Positions 7,556-17,117 are shown, counted from the stretch's first letter. The stretch is DNA of 64,000 nt from Polymorphum gilvum SL003B-26A1 (GCF_000192745.1 NC_015259.1:697001-761000); one strand, 5' to 3'. Numbers and translations are program-made. Notes: generated by a model not told the origin, from the sequence alone.

Positions 7556-9571
7556 TCATTCGTCGAAGCTCGGCGGTGTTGGAGGGCGGCGCAGCGGCTC
7601 CGATGATCCAGCGGGCCGCTCAGGCGCTCCGCCGTCCCCTTCATCGGCATTCTTGGTTGCTTCGGGCGCACCGGCCTTGCGGGCGCGCATGCGCGCTTGC
7701 AGTGCCGCCAGCTCCGCCTGGTAGTCGGCATCCCCTTGCAGATCGGCGTCTTCCGGCGATGCGGTGACGGACGCTTCCGCCTCCGGCTCTTCGTCCTCCG
7801 GCGCCGGGTCCATGACTGGAGTTGGTCCGGGGCGCGGGGCGCGGTGTATCTCGTCGCCGAGTTTGTTTTTCTGCTCGACCACCCAGTCTTGCAGATCCTC
7901 ATCGGCGTAGTAGGGCTTGAACATCCGGGCGCGGATCGTCAGCCCGTCCTGGATGATGACGCAATCCTCACGGAACTCAGGCCCCATCAGTTGCTGTGGC
8001 GAGGCCACCCAATCTTCGCCGCCCCACAGGTCCTTGCGCTTGCCGAGGCGGTTCGCGACATGCTCTGCCGTCGTCTGATCATTCGGGCGGAAATAGACCT
8101 GGCACCGGCAATTGGCGATGAGGCTTTCCCATTTCTGGTAGACCTCCTTCAGCTGCGCCATGTCCTGGGTGAACAGCCACAGCCGGATGCGGTAGCTCCG
8201 CGTGATCGCCACCGCGTCCTCGATGATGCGCATGTAGCCGAGTTGCGGCATCTCGTCGAAGTAGAACGTCATCGGCCAGTTGGGATAGCTCTTTGGCAGG
8301 TCCGCGTCGGTCGCGTTCTCCTCGTCGAGCATCCTGCGGACCCGGATCGCTTCGCTCAAATGCTGGCCCAGCATGACGCGCAGCACCGTGCGCATCGAAC
8401 TCATCTTCTCCGGCGACACAATCAAGTAGATCGAAGCTGCCCGGCCGACTTGGGCCTCCTCAGCTGCTTCGTCGTAGTACCAACCCGGTGGGCGGCCGGC
8501 CTTCGCAGCTTGCATGACCCAGCTGTTGTCCTCGCGGAGAATGGTCTCCACTGACCAGCCCGGCGTCGAGCTGGAGGTTACGGCCACCACGTCGTCGGAG
8601 CGCCACACCGCCAGCTGCGTGCGCAGCGTCGTCGTGATCGAGGCGCGCAGCGCCTCCGATTGCGTCTCGATGATGTTGCCCAGCTCTTGCAGTCGTTCGT
8701 CGTCCGACCCTTGGAGATCCTCGACCATCGCGTCGAAATCGGCCTTGCTCGCCGCCAGCAGGCGGCAGACTTCGCGCATGTTGCGCCGCTCGCGCGGCCG
8801 GCGGTGCATGACGTAGAAGATCAAGCCCGTCAGTAAGTCGCGGGCGGCATCGTCCCAGAACGGCTCCTTGCTCTGTGGCACGACCAGCAATTCGGCGAGA
8901 AGCCGCGCGTCGTCCCAGCCCTTCACCCGATCAAGCGGGTTGTAGCAGTCGGAATCGGGCTCGCCCGGCGCCCATTTATAGACCTGGCCGTAAAGGTCCC
9001 GACGCCATGCCGTCTCGCGGTAGTTCTCGCCCTTGGGATCGAGCACTACCACCGGCCCCTCGAACTCCAGCAGCGTGCGCAGGATGAACCGCTGCCCCTT
9101 GCCAGAGCCGGTCGGCGCCACCGTCAGAAGGTGGCCTTCGCCGTGAAACATGACCGGCAGCCTTACGGGCTCGCCGTTCGACCGCTGCCTCGGCATGTAG
9201 CCCAGCTCCAGATAGTCCACCGGAAAGGCCGTGCCCTTGTGCGAGAATATCCCCGCCCGCAGCAGGTCATCATCGCTCGCCCATGCCTGTGCTTGTCCGA
9301 GGTGCTGGATGCGGTCGCGGTTCGCCTTGGTCATCATCGGGATGACTTGGCGCAGCGTCGTGCGCGCCTCCTCGATCTGACCCTGCGCCAGTTGGCGGTA
9401 GAGAATGTCCCTGTAGACCGAGTCCAGCTGAGGGTCGTTAGCGACCATCACGAACGCCTCGCGCCACGCCGGATCGAGCGTTTCCACTAGGATACGCAGA
9501 TGCGACTTGCCGGCGTCCGGGTCTACCGGCCGGTCTTTCTTTCCACCCCCGAACAGCTTGCCGAACACCAT
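7556..9571 (-). CDS. VirD4/TraG-type coupling protein, soluble form (first copy)
   Basis: This 671-residue type IV coupling ATPase would link a relaxase-DNA complex to a secretion channel. Walker A is APTGSGKGQ at residues 152-160. Walker B is FYFDEMPQLGYM near residues 434-446, and the VLDPKGENYRETAWRR motif follows Walker A. Unlike classical VirD4 and the second copy in this window, it has no N-terminal transmembrane segment and starts with a basic, Gly-rich leader. The C-terminal 110 residues are acidic and Pro-rich. It is transcribed away from ardC. Confidence 0.88.
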   Translation of the reverse strand: MVFGKLFGGGKKDRPVDPDAGKSHLRILVETLDPAWREAFVMVANDPQLDSVYRDILYRQLAQGQIEEARTTLRQVIPMMTKANRDRIQHLGQAQAWASDDDLLRAGIFSHKGTAFPVDYLELGYMPRQRSNGEPVRLPVMFHGEGHLLTVAPTGSGKGQRFILRTLLEFEGPVVVLDPKGENYRETAWRRDLYGQVYKWAPGEPDSDCYNPLDRVKGWDDARLLAELLVVPQSKEPFWDDAARDLLTGLIFYVMHRRPRERRNMREVCRLLAASKADFDAMVEDLQGSDDERLQELGNIIETQSEALRASITTTLRTQLAVWRSDDVVAVTSSSTPGWSVETILREDNSWVMQAAKAGRPPGWYYDEAAEEAQVGRAASIYLIVSPEKMSSMRTVLRVMLGQHLSEAIRVRRMLDEENATDADLPKSYPNWPMTFYFDEMPQLGYMRIIEDAVAITRSYRIRLWLFTQDMAQLKEVYQKWESLIANCRCQVYFRPNDQTTAEHVANRLGKRKDLWGGEDWVASPQQLMGPEFREDCVIIQDGLTIRARMFKPYYADEDLQDWVVEQKNKLGDEIHRAPRPGPTPVMDPAPEDEEPEAEASVTASPEDADLQGDADYQAELAALQARMRARKAGAPEATKNADEGDGGAPERPAGSSEPLRRPPTPPSFDE

Positions 9572-9928
9572 CCGCCCTCCGCCCGCAGACCAGACCCCCT
9601 CTTGTTCTGTCGATTCCTTGTACCCCGATTTGCCTGATCTTCCTATGACTTGAGTGCTGCCCGAGGTTGACGTTTCAGGGTCGCCGCGGCTGTCAGGCGC
9701 CGATTGTTACCAGTGGCCATAAGCCCTCGATGCCTTGCGCCAATGGGCATCATGACAGTCTCCCAAATGGCCCCGCCGCCCCCTGACGGTGGGGCTGTTC
9801 GGACTCTGGGCTCCAAATCCCCTGTTGGCGAAGTTCCTCTGATCCTTGCCGCTGACCGCTGCCCACGAGCCGTCCTCAGGTGTGGCTGACCTGGCAGGGA
9901 CGCCGTGCGGCGCAACGGCGGTCGGTCA
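9572..9928. other. Divergent intergenic region between VirD4 copy 1 and ardC leader
   Basis: This stretch should hold the promoter of the minus-strand coupling-protein gene and the start of the ardC leader. No convincing open frame or named motif is seen. Confidence 0.4.
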
Positions 9929-10123
9929 GTTTCTTCCCCTGCGGCCGAGGCCGCATTCCTCGCGGCGCTGCGCTCCAAGAAACAGCCCGCCCACCGTCTT
10001 CCGGTTCCCTCCAGCCCGTGCGTTTCCCGGTCAGGGCTTCGCCCTTCCTCGCCTCTTGGGGTGCGCCGTCCGTCTTGGCCCTGCCTCTCCGGTCGCCATC
10101 GGACGGCCGCGATGGGCGCGGTC
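9929..10123 (+). promoter_or_regulatory. Structured repeat leader, copy A (upstream of ardC)
   Basis: Module 1 (9929-9983) is closed by GTTTCTT/AAGAAAC and contains the hairpin TGCGGCC-GA-GGCCGCA. Module 2 (10105-10123) is GGCCGCG/CGCGGTC with loop ATGGG, ending about 10 bases before the Shine-Dalgarno of ardC. The same two modules recur before three other genes in the window with compensatory changes. The role is unknown; it could be a regulatory RNA or a single-stranded-DNA promoter. Confidence 0.65.
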
Positions 10124-10144
10124 GCAAAGACAAGGAGAGGAACC

Positions 10145-11053
10145 ATGACCGCACAACGCATCGACGTTTACACCCAGGTCACGAACAACATCATCGCCGC
10201 CATCGAGGCGGGCGCGGGCGACTGGCAGATGCCCTGGCACCGCAGCGGCGAGGGCCTGAACCGCCCCGTCAACATCGACACCGCCAAAGCCTATCGCGGC
10301 ATCAACGTCGTCAGCCTGTGGGCCGCAGGACAAGCCCGCGGCTTCAGCACGGGCACCTGGGGCACCTACCGCCAATGGCAGAACAAGGGCTGTCAGGTCC
10401 GCAAGGGCGAGAAGTCGAGCTTGGTGGTCTTCTACCGCGAGTTCGACGTGGAAGAGCAGAACGACGACGGCACGACCGAGCACGGCAAGCGCCTCATGGC
10501 ACGCGCAAGCTGGGTCTTCAACGCCGACCAGGTGGACGGCTACGAGGCTCCCGCGCTCCCCGAGCCCAAGGACCCCGTGCAGGTCATCGACGCGGCCGAG
10601 CGCTTCGTCACCGGCACCGGCGCCACCATCCGCCACGGCGGCACCCGCGCCTTCTACCGTCCGTCGGACGACATCATCCAGATGCCCGAACGCGAGCGCT
10701 TCCTCGGCACCGAGACCAGCACGGCGACCGAGAGCTACTACGCCACGATGCTGCACGAACTGACCCACTGGACGGGAAACGATCGCCGCTGCGACCGGCA
10801 ATTCGGCAAACGCTTCGGCGATGACGCCTACGCCATGGAGGAACTCGTGGCCGAACTTGGCGCGGCGTTCCTGTGCGCCGATCTGGGCGTGACGCTCACC
10901 CAGCGCCCGGATCACGCCGCCTACATCGACAACTGGCTGAAGGTGCTCAAGGCCGACAAGAAGGCCATCTTCACCGCCGCCTCGCAGGCAGCCAAGGCCA
11001 CGGACTTCCTCGGTGGCCTGCAATCCGACGACATCACCGAGGCCGCCGCTTAG
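10145..11053 (+). CDS. ardC: ArdC-like antirestriction protein (zincin-fold)
   Basis: This 302-residue protein has an N-terminal ssDNA-binding ArdC domain (residues 1-130, with WQMPWHRSGEGLNRPVNI and GTWGTYRQWQNKG) and a C-terminal metallopeptidase-like domain. The HELTH motif at residues 204-208 supplies zinc ligands. ArdC proteins protect entering conjugative DNA against restriction. The ATG at 10145 follows AAGGAGAGG. The gene carries leader copy A, which may time its expression. Confidence 0.9.
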   Translation: MTAQRIDVYTQVTNNIIAAIEAGAGDWQMPWHRSGEGLNRPVNIDTAKAYRGINVVSLWAAGQARGFSTGTWGTYRQWQNKGCQVRKGEKSSLVVFYREFDVEEQNDDGTTEHGKRLMARASWVFNADQVDGYEAPALPEPKDPVQVIDAAERFVTGTGATIRHGGTRAFYRPSDDIIQMPERERFLGTETSTATESYYATMLHELTHWTGNDRRCDRQFGKRFGDDAYAMEELVAELGAAFLCADLGVTLTQRPDHAAYIDNWLKVLKADKKAIFTAASQAAKATDFLGGLQSDDITEAAA

Positions 11054-11232
11054 GCGGCCTCACCATCTCCTCTTTCGTACAGGCATCCTAAGATGCGGCG
11101 ACGACGGCACGCCAAACGCATCAGAATCAGCATAATCGGCAATCTGATAGAAAAATGGTGCAACAAACGCCCGTTGACGTGCAACGATGCTCGCGATATG
11201 CTCAACAAAAGTCAGAGTGAAGGTGGTGGAGG

Positions 11233-12432
11233 ATGGAGCATTTCCCGATCGTGCAGGCACTGTGTCGAGCTGCCTTGGCGCAGCCCACGGCAGCTGCGCG
11301 CAAGCAGGTTGAGCGCCTGCGCGACGCGTTGAGCCAGGCCGGGGACAAGAAAGCCGCGTCTGCGATCGCGGCGCTTCTCACAAATGCCGACAAAATGATT
11401 GAGGTCGCTCCAAGCCGTCTCTCACGGTCTCGTGCAGAAATGCCGGGAGAGGCGCTCACGCCTAAAACGCAGCTGCCAGTTGACCGCGAGACAGCAGCCC
11501 CCCTAGTCGATGTGATCTTTCCGAAAGACATCAACTCAGCGCCGCCGCTCTTCAATGCGACAGTCGCCGAGGCCATCCGATCGATCATCGACGAGTGGAG
11601 GAATTTTGCTGAGCTTCAGGAAATGGACGTTCAGCCATCGCGAACGTGTCTGATCTATGGCGCTCCAGGAACCGGCAAGACCCGTCTTGCTCTTTGGATC
11701 GCGGCTCAGCTGGAAATGCCTATTGTACTCGCTCGTATCGACGGGCTTGTCTCCTCATTCCTGGGAACCACATCCCGCAACATCGGTAGCCTGTTTGCGT
11801 TTGCCAATCGCTACCGCTGTATCCTGCTGCTAGATGAGTTCGATGCTGTTGCCAAGCTCCGGGACGACCCGCAGGAAGTTGGAGAGATCAAGAGGGTCGT
11901 GAACTCACTCCTCCAGAATCTCGATGCACGGCGCGACGTCGGTATCACCATCGGCATCACGAACCATCAGAACCTGCTCGATCCAGCCGTCTGGCGGCGT
12001 TTCGAGGTTCAGCTTGAGATTCCAAAGCCCGACTTCCACGTTCGTGTCGAGATTGCGCGGAGCTTCATGCCGCCGGTGCAGGCGCCCGAAGGACATCTCC
12101 GGTTGCTCGCCTGGTTCACGGAAGGCGCGACCGGTGCAGAAATCGAAGCCCTGGTCCGCACCTACAAGAAGTCGATCGCGATGCGTAGTGGCGAACCGAA
12201 GCACCTACTCGATACGCTGCGACAGTTCGCAACCCTCAACAGCGCCCGTCTAGACCCCAAGCGGCGCGAACTTCTGTTTGCCGAGAACCGGGTGCTCTTT
12301 AAGGAATGGAGCCGGGATGACCAGCTTCAACTAAGCTACGAAGACATTGGCAAGGTCGCCGGCAAGGATAAATCCACGATTAGTAGACAGATCGGAAAGT
12401 CGGCCTCTGCCTACGGTGACGAAAGGGGATGA
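11233..12432 (+). CDS. ietA: IetA-like AAA ATPase of an IetAS pair
   Basis: This 399-residue protein has Walker A GAPGTGKT at residues 143-150 and Walker B ILLLDE at residues 197-202, followed by sensor-1-like ITNHQN and arginine-finger-like WRRFE segments. The last 40 residues (YEDIGKVAGKDKSTISRQ) look like a helix-turn-helix. It ends 3 bases before a subtilase gene. An AAA ATPase followed by a subtilisin-like protease matches IetAS, first described on the Agrobacterium Ti plasmid pTiC58 as a stability/incompatibility toxin-antitoxin pair and later listed among antiphage systems. IetA is the antitoxin in that model. Confidence 0.8.
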   Translation: MEHFPIVQALCRAALAQPTAAARKQVERLRDALSQAGDKKAASAIAALLTNADKMIEVAPSRLSRSRAEMPGEALTPKTQLPVDRETAAPLVDVIFPKDINSAPPLFNATVAEAIRSIIDEWRNFAELQEMDVQPSRTCLIYGAPGTGKTRLALWIAAQLEMPIVLARIDGLVSSFLGTTSRNIGSLFAFANRYRCILLLDEFDAVAKLRDDPQEVGEIKRVVNSLLQNLDARRDVGITIGITNHQNLLDPAVWRRFEVQLEIPKPDFHVRVEIARSFMPPVQAPEGHLRLLAWFTEGATGAEIEALVRTYKKSIAMRSGEPKHLLDTLRQFATLNSARLDPKRRELLFAENRVLFKEWSRDDQLQLSYEDIGKVAGKDKSTISRQIGKSASAYGDERG

Positions 12433-12435
12433 CCC

Positions 12436-14970
12436 ATGGCAGCACCCGTACAAATTATCCTCAACCAGGACAGCTTTGAAGAAGTCCGCGACAAGGGCGG
12501 CGGCGGGCCGAAGAAAGACTTCTTCGCTCATGAGGATCGCGACTTTGTGCGCCATAAGGCCGCCATTTCCGGTCAGCTCGCCAGTGTCGCCGATTCGTTA
12601 AGCCGGCGGTCGACGGGGAACATAGGCATCCTCAAGCTCGTCCTGCGGCGCTCCGCCTGGGCCAAGAGCCACCGGCCCGTCCGGGCTTTGTTCAAGCCCG
12701 AACTCACCCCTGTTGTCGGCGGCGGTGATCTGGGTGAAATCTTCGTGGAAGCCCGTCCTACAGCCCTCCGTCGTATTCAAGCTGCCGTTGAGAGCGCTGA
12801 GACCACGACCCAGGTCAAGCGCGATCCGAACAGCGGCAAGCTTGTGCCGCACCCCAGCGGCGCCCGAAGCGAAACCGGCGCGATCGAGCGCATCGAGCTA
12901 TATGGACCTTCCGACCGTCGCCGCTTTTCTGTTGAGGAAGCCGTGGATTGGCTGGCGAACCCCATGACGGGGAGTGCCTACCATGTGGAGCTTTTCGATG
13001 TGCCGCCGCCTCGCGCGCAGTGGGATGCGGTCGATCAGGACCGACAACTCCTCTACCGCACATTCGTCGAGGGCCTCCAATCCCTCGGACAGGGGCTCGT
13101 TGCCGAGCGGTTGACGACACCGCGCCGGGATCGCGCACAAATTTCGCTCCGCATTGAAAAATCGCCCAGCCCACCCGCGCTGTTCCTTCAGCGGTCGGCG
13201 GATCGCCGCTCCGGCCGGGAAGTTGCTCCCTTCGATCCTAATATAGACCGGCACAAGCGGCTCCTGACGTTCCTCGACAACCATCCCCTAGTTCGCCGCA
13301 TCGAGCTTCCGCCGATCATCACTCGCACCATCATCGACGAGCACCTTTCCGCGCGCTCATCCACAGCTAGTGGGCGCATCCGCCCAACGACGGTCACACT
13401 GCCTGAGCCGGTGACGGCGCGGGCCTATCCGAAGATGGCGGTCATCGACGGCGGGGTATCCGGCGGGCTTGATGCTTGGGTCGTTGATCGTTGGGACACC
13501 TTGGCGGATGAGGACAAGAGCCTCGCTCACGGCACCTTTATCGCCGGCCTTGCCGTCGGAGGCAACGCCCTCAACGGCGGTGCCATCTGTCCGGAGCCGG
13601 ACGGCGTCGCTCTTGTCGACATCGCCATCTTCCCGGATGAGAACAAGCCGGTCTTCCAGAACTATTATCCGAGCGGAGTCGGAGACTTTTTCGATGAAAT
13701 CGGCAATGCCGTCACCGACGCGAGCACCCGGCACGCAACGCGGATCTACAATCTAAGTCTGAATGTCCAACATCAGGCAGAGCCTGACCAGTACGGCTAT
13801 CTCGCAGCCCGGCTCGATGCCATCGCCGAACAAAATGACGCGATTTTTTTCATTTCGGCAGGGAACACTGCGCCGCAGGACACGCGTCCAGAATGGCCCG
13901 CCGATGAGACCCATGCCTTGGTCGCTCTCGCGTCTGCGAGGAACGATGGCCTCCTGATGCCGGCGGAGAGCATCCGCAGCGTCTCGGTCGCAGCCCTCAA
14001 TCCGCCAGGCTTGGCGACCTGCATTCCTCATGCCCCTGCGCGATACTCCCGACGAGGGCCGGGCCTCCGAGCTGGCGTGAAGCCTGACCTCGCGCATATT
14101 GGTGGTACCGGCTCACCGCAGTCGCCGCTCGGCCACGGTCTTTTTTCCCTCTTACCTGACGGCGCTGTCGGCGATGGCTGCGGCACGAGCTACGCTGCAC
14201 CGCTCGTGGCCAAGACCGCTGCCATGCTTGATCACAGCATCGAAGGCGACGTCTCGCGCGAGACGATCATCGGTTTGCTGATGCACCACGCACGCATACC
14301 TGAGCCCCTCACATCGAAGGCGCTTTCGGGCATCGCCCGCGACCTTGCCGGTTTCGGAATGCCGCCGAGCGCCAATGAGATACTTGAAGGCAGTGACCAT
14401 GCAATCACGCTCGTCTTCGCTCACCGTCTGCGTAGGGACCAACAGGTTTCGTTCCAGTTCAGCTGGCCACCCTCGCTCGTGACACCTGAAGGCAAATGCC
14501 GTGGGCAGGCACGCTTGACGCTCGTTTCCTCGCCACCGCTCGATACCAGCTTCGGGGCTGAATTCGTCCGGGTGAACATCGAAGCCGCCCTCCAGCAGGA
14601 GGACTTTGACAAGACTGGTAAGCCGGGCTGGAGAGGACGGCTGGAGGCCGCCTACCTACCAGGGCGCGCCAACGGACCCGCTGTCGAAGCCGAACGCATC
14701 GAGCATGGTTTCAAGTGGAGTCCTACCAAGATGTTCACGAAGAACATGCGTGGCGTGGGAAAGTCGTCGAACTGGCGCATGTTCGTCAGCTATCTAACGC
14801 GGGCCGGGGAGACGATACCCGATGAAGGCGTGCCGTTCACGGCGATCCTGACAATCTCTGATCCCGCAGGTTCGGCTGCCGTCTTCAACGAGATGCGGGC
14901 GCAGCTTGCCCGCACTGGCGTCAGGATTGAAGACATCCGAACAGCTGCGAGGGTTTCTACGCGCGTCTGA
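12436..14970 (+). CDS. ietS: IetS-like subtilisin-family (S8) serine protease
   Basis: This 844-residue protein has a complete S8 catalytic triad: Asp338 (AVIDGG), His365 (AHGTFIAG) and Ser585 (GCGTSYAAP). The oxyanion Asn is likely in FFISAGNTA. About 330 N-terminal and 200 C-terminal residues flank the protease core and may sense or bind a partner. There is no signal peptide, so it acts in the cytosol, fitting a toxin or defence effector held by the ATPase encoded just upstream. The gene is intact. Its substrate is unknown. Confidence 0.82.
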   Translation: MAAPVQIILNQDSFEEVRDKGGGGPKKDFFAHEDRDFVRHKAAISGQLASVADSLSRRSTGNIGILKLVLRRSAWAKSHRPVRALFKPELTPVVGGGDLGEIFVEARPTALRRIQAAVESAETTTQVKRDPNSGKLVPHPSGARSETGAIERIELYGPSDRRRFSVEEAVDWLANPMTGSAYHVELFDVPPPRAQWDAVDQDRQLLYRTFVEGLQSLGQGLVAERLTTPRRDRAQISLRIEKSPSPPALFLQRSADRRSGREVAPFDPNIDRHKRLLTFLDNHPLVRRIELPPIITRTIIDEHLSARSSTASGRIRPTTVTLPEPVTARAYPKMAVIDGGVSGGLDAWVVDRWDTLADEDKSLAHGTFIAGLAVGGNALNGGAICPEPDGVALVDIAIFPDENKPVFQNYYPSGVGDFFDEIGNAVTDASTRHATRIYNLSLNVQHQAEPDQYGYLAARLDAIAEQNDAIFFISAGNTAPQDTRPEWPADETHALVALASARNDGLLMPAESIRSVSVAALNPPGLATCIPHAPARYSRRGPGLRAGVKPDLAHIGGTGSPQSPLGHGLFSLLPDGAVGDGCGTSYAAPLVAKTAAMLDHSIEGDVSRETIIGLLMHHARIPEPLTSKALSGIARDLAGFGMPPSANEILEGSDHAITLVFAHRLRRDQQVSFQFSWPPSLVTPEGKCRGQARLTLVSSPPLDTSFGAEFVRVNIEAALQQEDFDKTGKPGWRGRLEAAYLPGRANGPAVEAERIEHGFKWSPTKMFTKNMRGVGKSSNWRMFVSYLTRAGETIPDEGVPFTAILTISDPAGSAAVFNEMRAQLARTGVRIEDIRTAARVSTRV

Positions 14971-15178
14971 GACGTGGTTCGGCAGGGCAAGCCTTCTCCT
15001 GCTTGCGCTCGCCGAGGTGTTCCGCGTCAGCCCGCGAATGGGGTTATCTCCGCAACGCCACCATCGCGGCCATTCCGATACCATCATGGCTAATCAATTC
15101 GGCGAGAAGGCCGATTGCGGTCGCGGAGCCAGGACCAATGGTGCTCACCGTCGATGCCATTGGCTAGACTGTCTGTGG

Positions 15179-15706
15179 CTAGTCAGCGCTTTGAAACTCA
15201 ATTGCTGCGAGCTTGCCTTCCACGGCAGCGCGGGCATTGTGCATGGCCTTCTCGGGGAGCTTCCGGAAGGCGCTGGCTATCGCGAGAGCGAGTGCAAGGC
15301 CGATGCCGGCGCCGATCAGACCGGCGAACAACGCCCCCCGGAACATGCCTAGGCTCAGGACCCCACCCAGAACCGGCAATACGACGATGTTGAGGACGCT
15401 GCCAGCCTTCATCAGCCGACCGACCGTGTTGGCGCCATCGCCGGTCAGGGCGACCATCGCTGAAAACTCACCGTTTCCGTGATCCTTGAGTTTTCCGCTG
15501 ATCTTGATGTTGTAGCCGACCTCGGCGCCTGTCTTCCGGTCGAAGGCATTCCGCTGTTGCTGCGGAAAGGCGCGTCCCGTGCCGGAGAAGCTGCCATCCG
15601 AGGTTTGCTCGAATATCCCGCCAAATGCCGCTTCCACGGCCTTCATGGTTGCGGCCGTCGCCTGCGCGAGAGTCGTGTCTCGCTCAAGGGTGAAGCGCCG
15701 CGTCAT
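15179..15706 (-). CDS. Membrane protein of unknown function with a Gly-rich two-helix region
   Basis: This 175-residue protein starts at MTRRFTLER, behind AGGAAGTGACG. The first 95 residues are soluble; residues 100-145 form two hydrophobic segments separated by a short turn (VLNIVVLPVLGG, then ALFAGLIGAGIGLALALAIA). It lies 18 bases downstream of the secreted-protein gene on the same strand, so the two form a pair. Family not recognised. Confidence 0.6.
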   Translation of the reverse strand: MTRRFTLERDTTLAQATAATMKAVEAAFGGIFEQTSDGSFSGTGRAFPQQQRNAFDRKTGAEVGYNIKISGKLKDHGNGEFSAMVALTGDGANTVGRLMKAGSVLNIVVLPVLGGVLSLGMFRGALFAGLIGAGIGLALALAIASAFRKLPEKAMHNARAAVEGKLAAIEFQSAD

Positions 15707-15724
15707 CGTCACTTCCTGCATGGG

Positions 15725-16180
15725 TCACCCGCCCGACCGTTTCGTGCTGTCCACGAACAGTCTCGTCTGCTGGTCCACGAAGAACACCGGCATGGGCGTG
15801 TGGCCCTGAACCGCCACCGCATAGCCTTCGCCCTCGCGGTGGAACACATGGCAAAGCCGCGTGCCGGGCGCGATGTCTGAGCCCGCCTCTGCCGTGAGGC
15901 ATAGCTCTCCCTGCCCATCGACGGACCATGTCCCCTGAATGAACAGCCCGATGCGAGTTATTCGCCCCCGGCCGCCCGTGGACAGATCGAAAGTGACCTG
16001 GTCAGCGGTTGGGGCATGAATGGCCCAATGCTGATCGATAAAGGTGCGGCGCACCTCAAGTTCGGGGACGCGGTCGGCTCGGTTCGTCTCTTGAGCCTGC
16101 GCACTGGCAATACCGATGGTCAGCACAGCGCCGACGAGCGCCGCATGAATACGGCTGAAAGAGCGGGAAGCCTTCGACAT
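15725..16180 (-). CDS. Secreted/periplasmic protein of unknown function
   Basis: This 151-residue protein starts at MSKASRSF. It has a clear signal peptide (basic n-region, hydrophobic core ALVGAVLTIGIASA, likely cleavage after AQA). The mature part has alternating beta-like segments, including LFIQGTWSVDGQGELCLT. That resembles small periplasmic proteins with a GxW...C motif, and two Cys could form a disulfide. It heads a two-gene unit with the membrane protein downstream. Function unknown. Confidence 0.6.
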   Translation of the reverse strand: MSKASRSFSRIHAALVGAVLTIGIASAQAQETNRADRVPELEVRRTFIDQHWAIHAPTADQVTFDLSTGGRGRITRIGLFIQGTWSVDGQGELCLTAEAGSDIAPGTRLCHVFHREGEGYAVAVQGHTPMPVFFVDQQTRLFVDSTKRSGG

Positions 16181-16284
16181 GGGAGCCTCACGAGAAGGAG
16201 AAAGGGATATTGATCGCTCTGGACCCATTAGCCGCAGTTGAAAACCCACGTTGCGCGGCTGCCACAGACCCTTCGGCAAATCGA

Positions 16285-16303
16285 GTTACAGAATGGGCAA
16301 TAC
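16285..16303. repeat. Left 19-bp repeat flanking the small recombinase gene
   Basis: GTTACAGAATGGGCAATAC here is matched in reverse complement at 17005-17023 (16 of 19 identical). The two copies bracket the recombinase gene, one about 90 bases before the start and one 30 bases after the stop. Confidence 0.55.
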
Positions 16304-16389
16304 TGTCGCTCGCTCGGGCGGTCCTGCGTTACGATTCAAGAAGTTGAAACAGCGACGGAGGGACGGCCTTCAATCACGCGCGAGGCGAT

Positions 16390-16974
16390 ATGGACTGGAG
16401 CCTGTTCGACCCGGCCGGTCATCGGAAATACCTGACCGAGGCCGAACGGCGGGCCTTCATCAGGGCTGCGAAGAACCAGGCGCCGGAGGTCTACACGCTC
16501 TGCCTTGTGCTGAAGGACACGGGCTGCCGCCTCTCCGAGGCGCTCGCGTTGACTGCCGACCATATCGACATGCGGGCGGGCGTCATCGTCTTCCGAAGCC
16601 TGAAGAAGCGCCGTATCGGCGTGCATCGGGCCGTACCGGTGTCGCCGACAGTGCTGGCCGAACTCGACCGCGTGCACAACGTGCGCGCCGCTCAGGGTGC
16701 GCCCGATGGTGGCGCGTCGGCGCGGCTTTGGCCATGGCACCGTATGACAGGGCACCGTCGCGTGAAGGAAGTCATGGCGGCGGCCGGCGTTAGCGGGCCG
16801 CACGCGACGGCGAAGGGCTTGCGCCACGGCTTTGGCGTGGCCGCGCTGGAGCGCGGCATCCCGATCACCCTGCTTCAGAAGTGGCTCGGCCACGCCAAGC
16901 TGGCGACCACGGCGATCTACGGCGACGCTGTCGGCGCCGAAGAGCGACGGATGGCCCGGAAGCTCTGGGATTAA
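16390..16974 (+). CDS. Compact tyrosine recombinase (catalytic domain only)
   Basis: This 194-residue protein contains only the tyrosine-recombinase catalytic domain. It has Arg in TGCRLSEAL (about residue 48), a Lys in the beta-hairpin, the GLRHG box (about residue 140), the WLGHAKLATTAIY box with the Tyr nucleophile near residue 176, and no arm or core-binding domain. Single-domain recombinases of this size occur on proteobacterial plasmids and integrative elements. The flanking inverted repeats could be its recombination sites. The substrate is unproven. Confidence 0.8.
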   Translation: MDWSLFDPAGHRKYLTEAERRAFIRAAKNQAPEVYTLCLVLKDTGCRLSEALALTADHIDMRAGVIVFRSLKKRRIGVHRAVPVSPTVLAELDRVHNVRAAQGAPDGGASARLWPWHRMTGHRRVKEVMAAAGVSGPHATAKGLRHGFGVAALERGIPITLLQKWLGHAKLATTAIYGDAVGAEERRMARKLWD

Positions 16975-17004
16975 CTGGATTTTTCGATCTTGATTTCTGT
17001 GACT

Positions 17005-17023
17005 GAATTGCCCATTCCGTCAC
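17005..17023. repeat. Right 19-bp inverted repeat flanking the small recombinase gene
   Basis: GAATTGCCCATTCCGTCAC is the inverted partner of 16285-16303. This copy is itself bracketed by CTGTGAC (upstream) and GTCACAG (overlapping its end), giving a palindrome with a 15-base centre, the size class of tyrosine-recombinase core sites. Confidence 0.5.
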
Positions 17024-17082
17024 AGAGGGGAAGGGCTGGGCCAAGAGGCAGAGGTCGAGCGTTTCCAGCAACGCCTAGCCGT

Positions 17083-17113
17083 GAAAAAGCCGCCCCCTTG
17101 CGGGGACGGCTCC
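17083..17113 (-). terminator. Terminator of the minus-strand membrane gene
   Basis: A 10-bp GC-rich stem (AGCCGTCCCC with GGGGGCGGCT, one wobble) is followed by TTTTT on the minus strand, just past the stop at 17118. Confidence 0.75.
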
Positions 17114-17117
17114 TTCG

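Noticed and set aside
9905-10144. N-terminal extension of ArdC through its leader
   Set aside because: The extension is Arg/Ser-rich low-quality translation, and AAGGAGAGG lies directly before the ATG at 10145.
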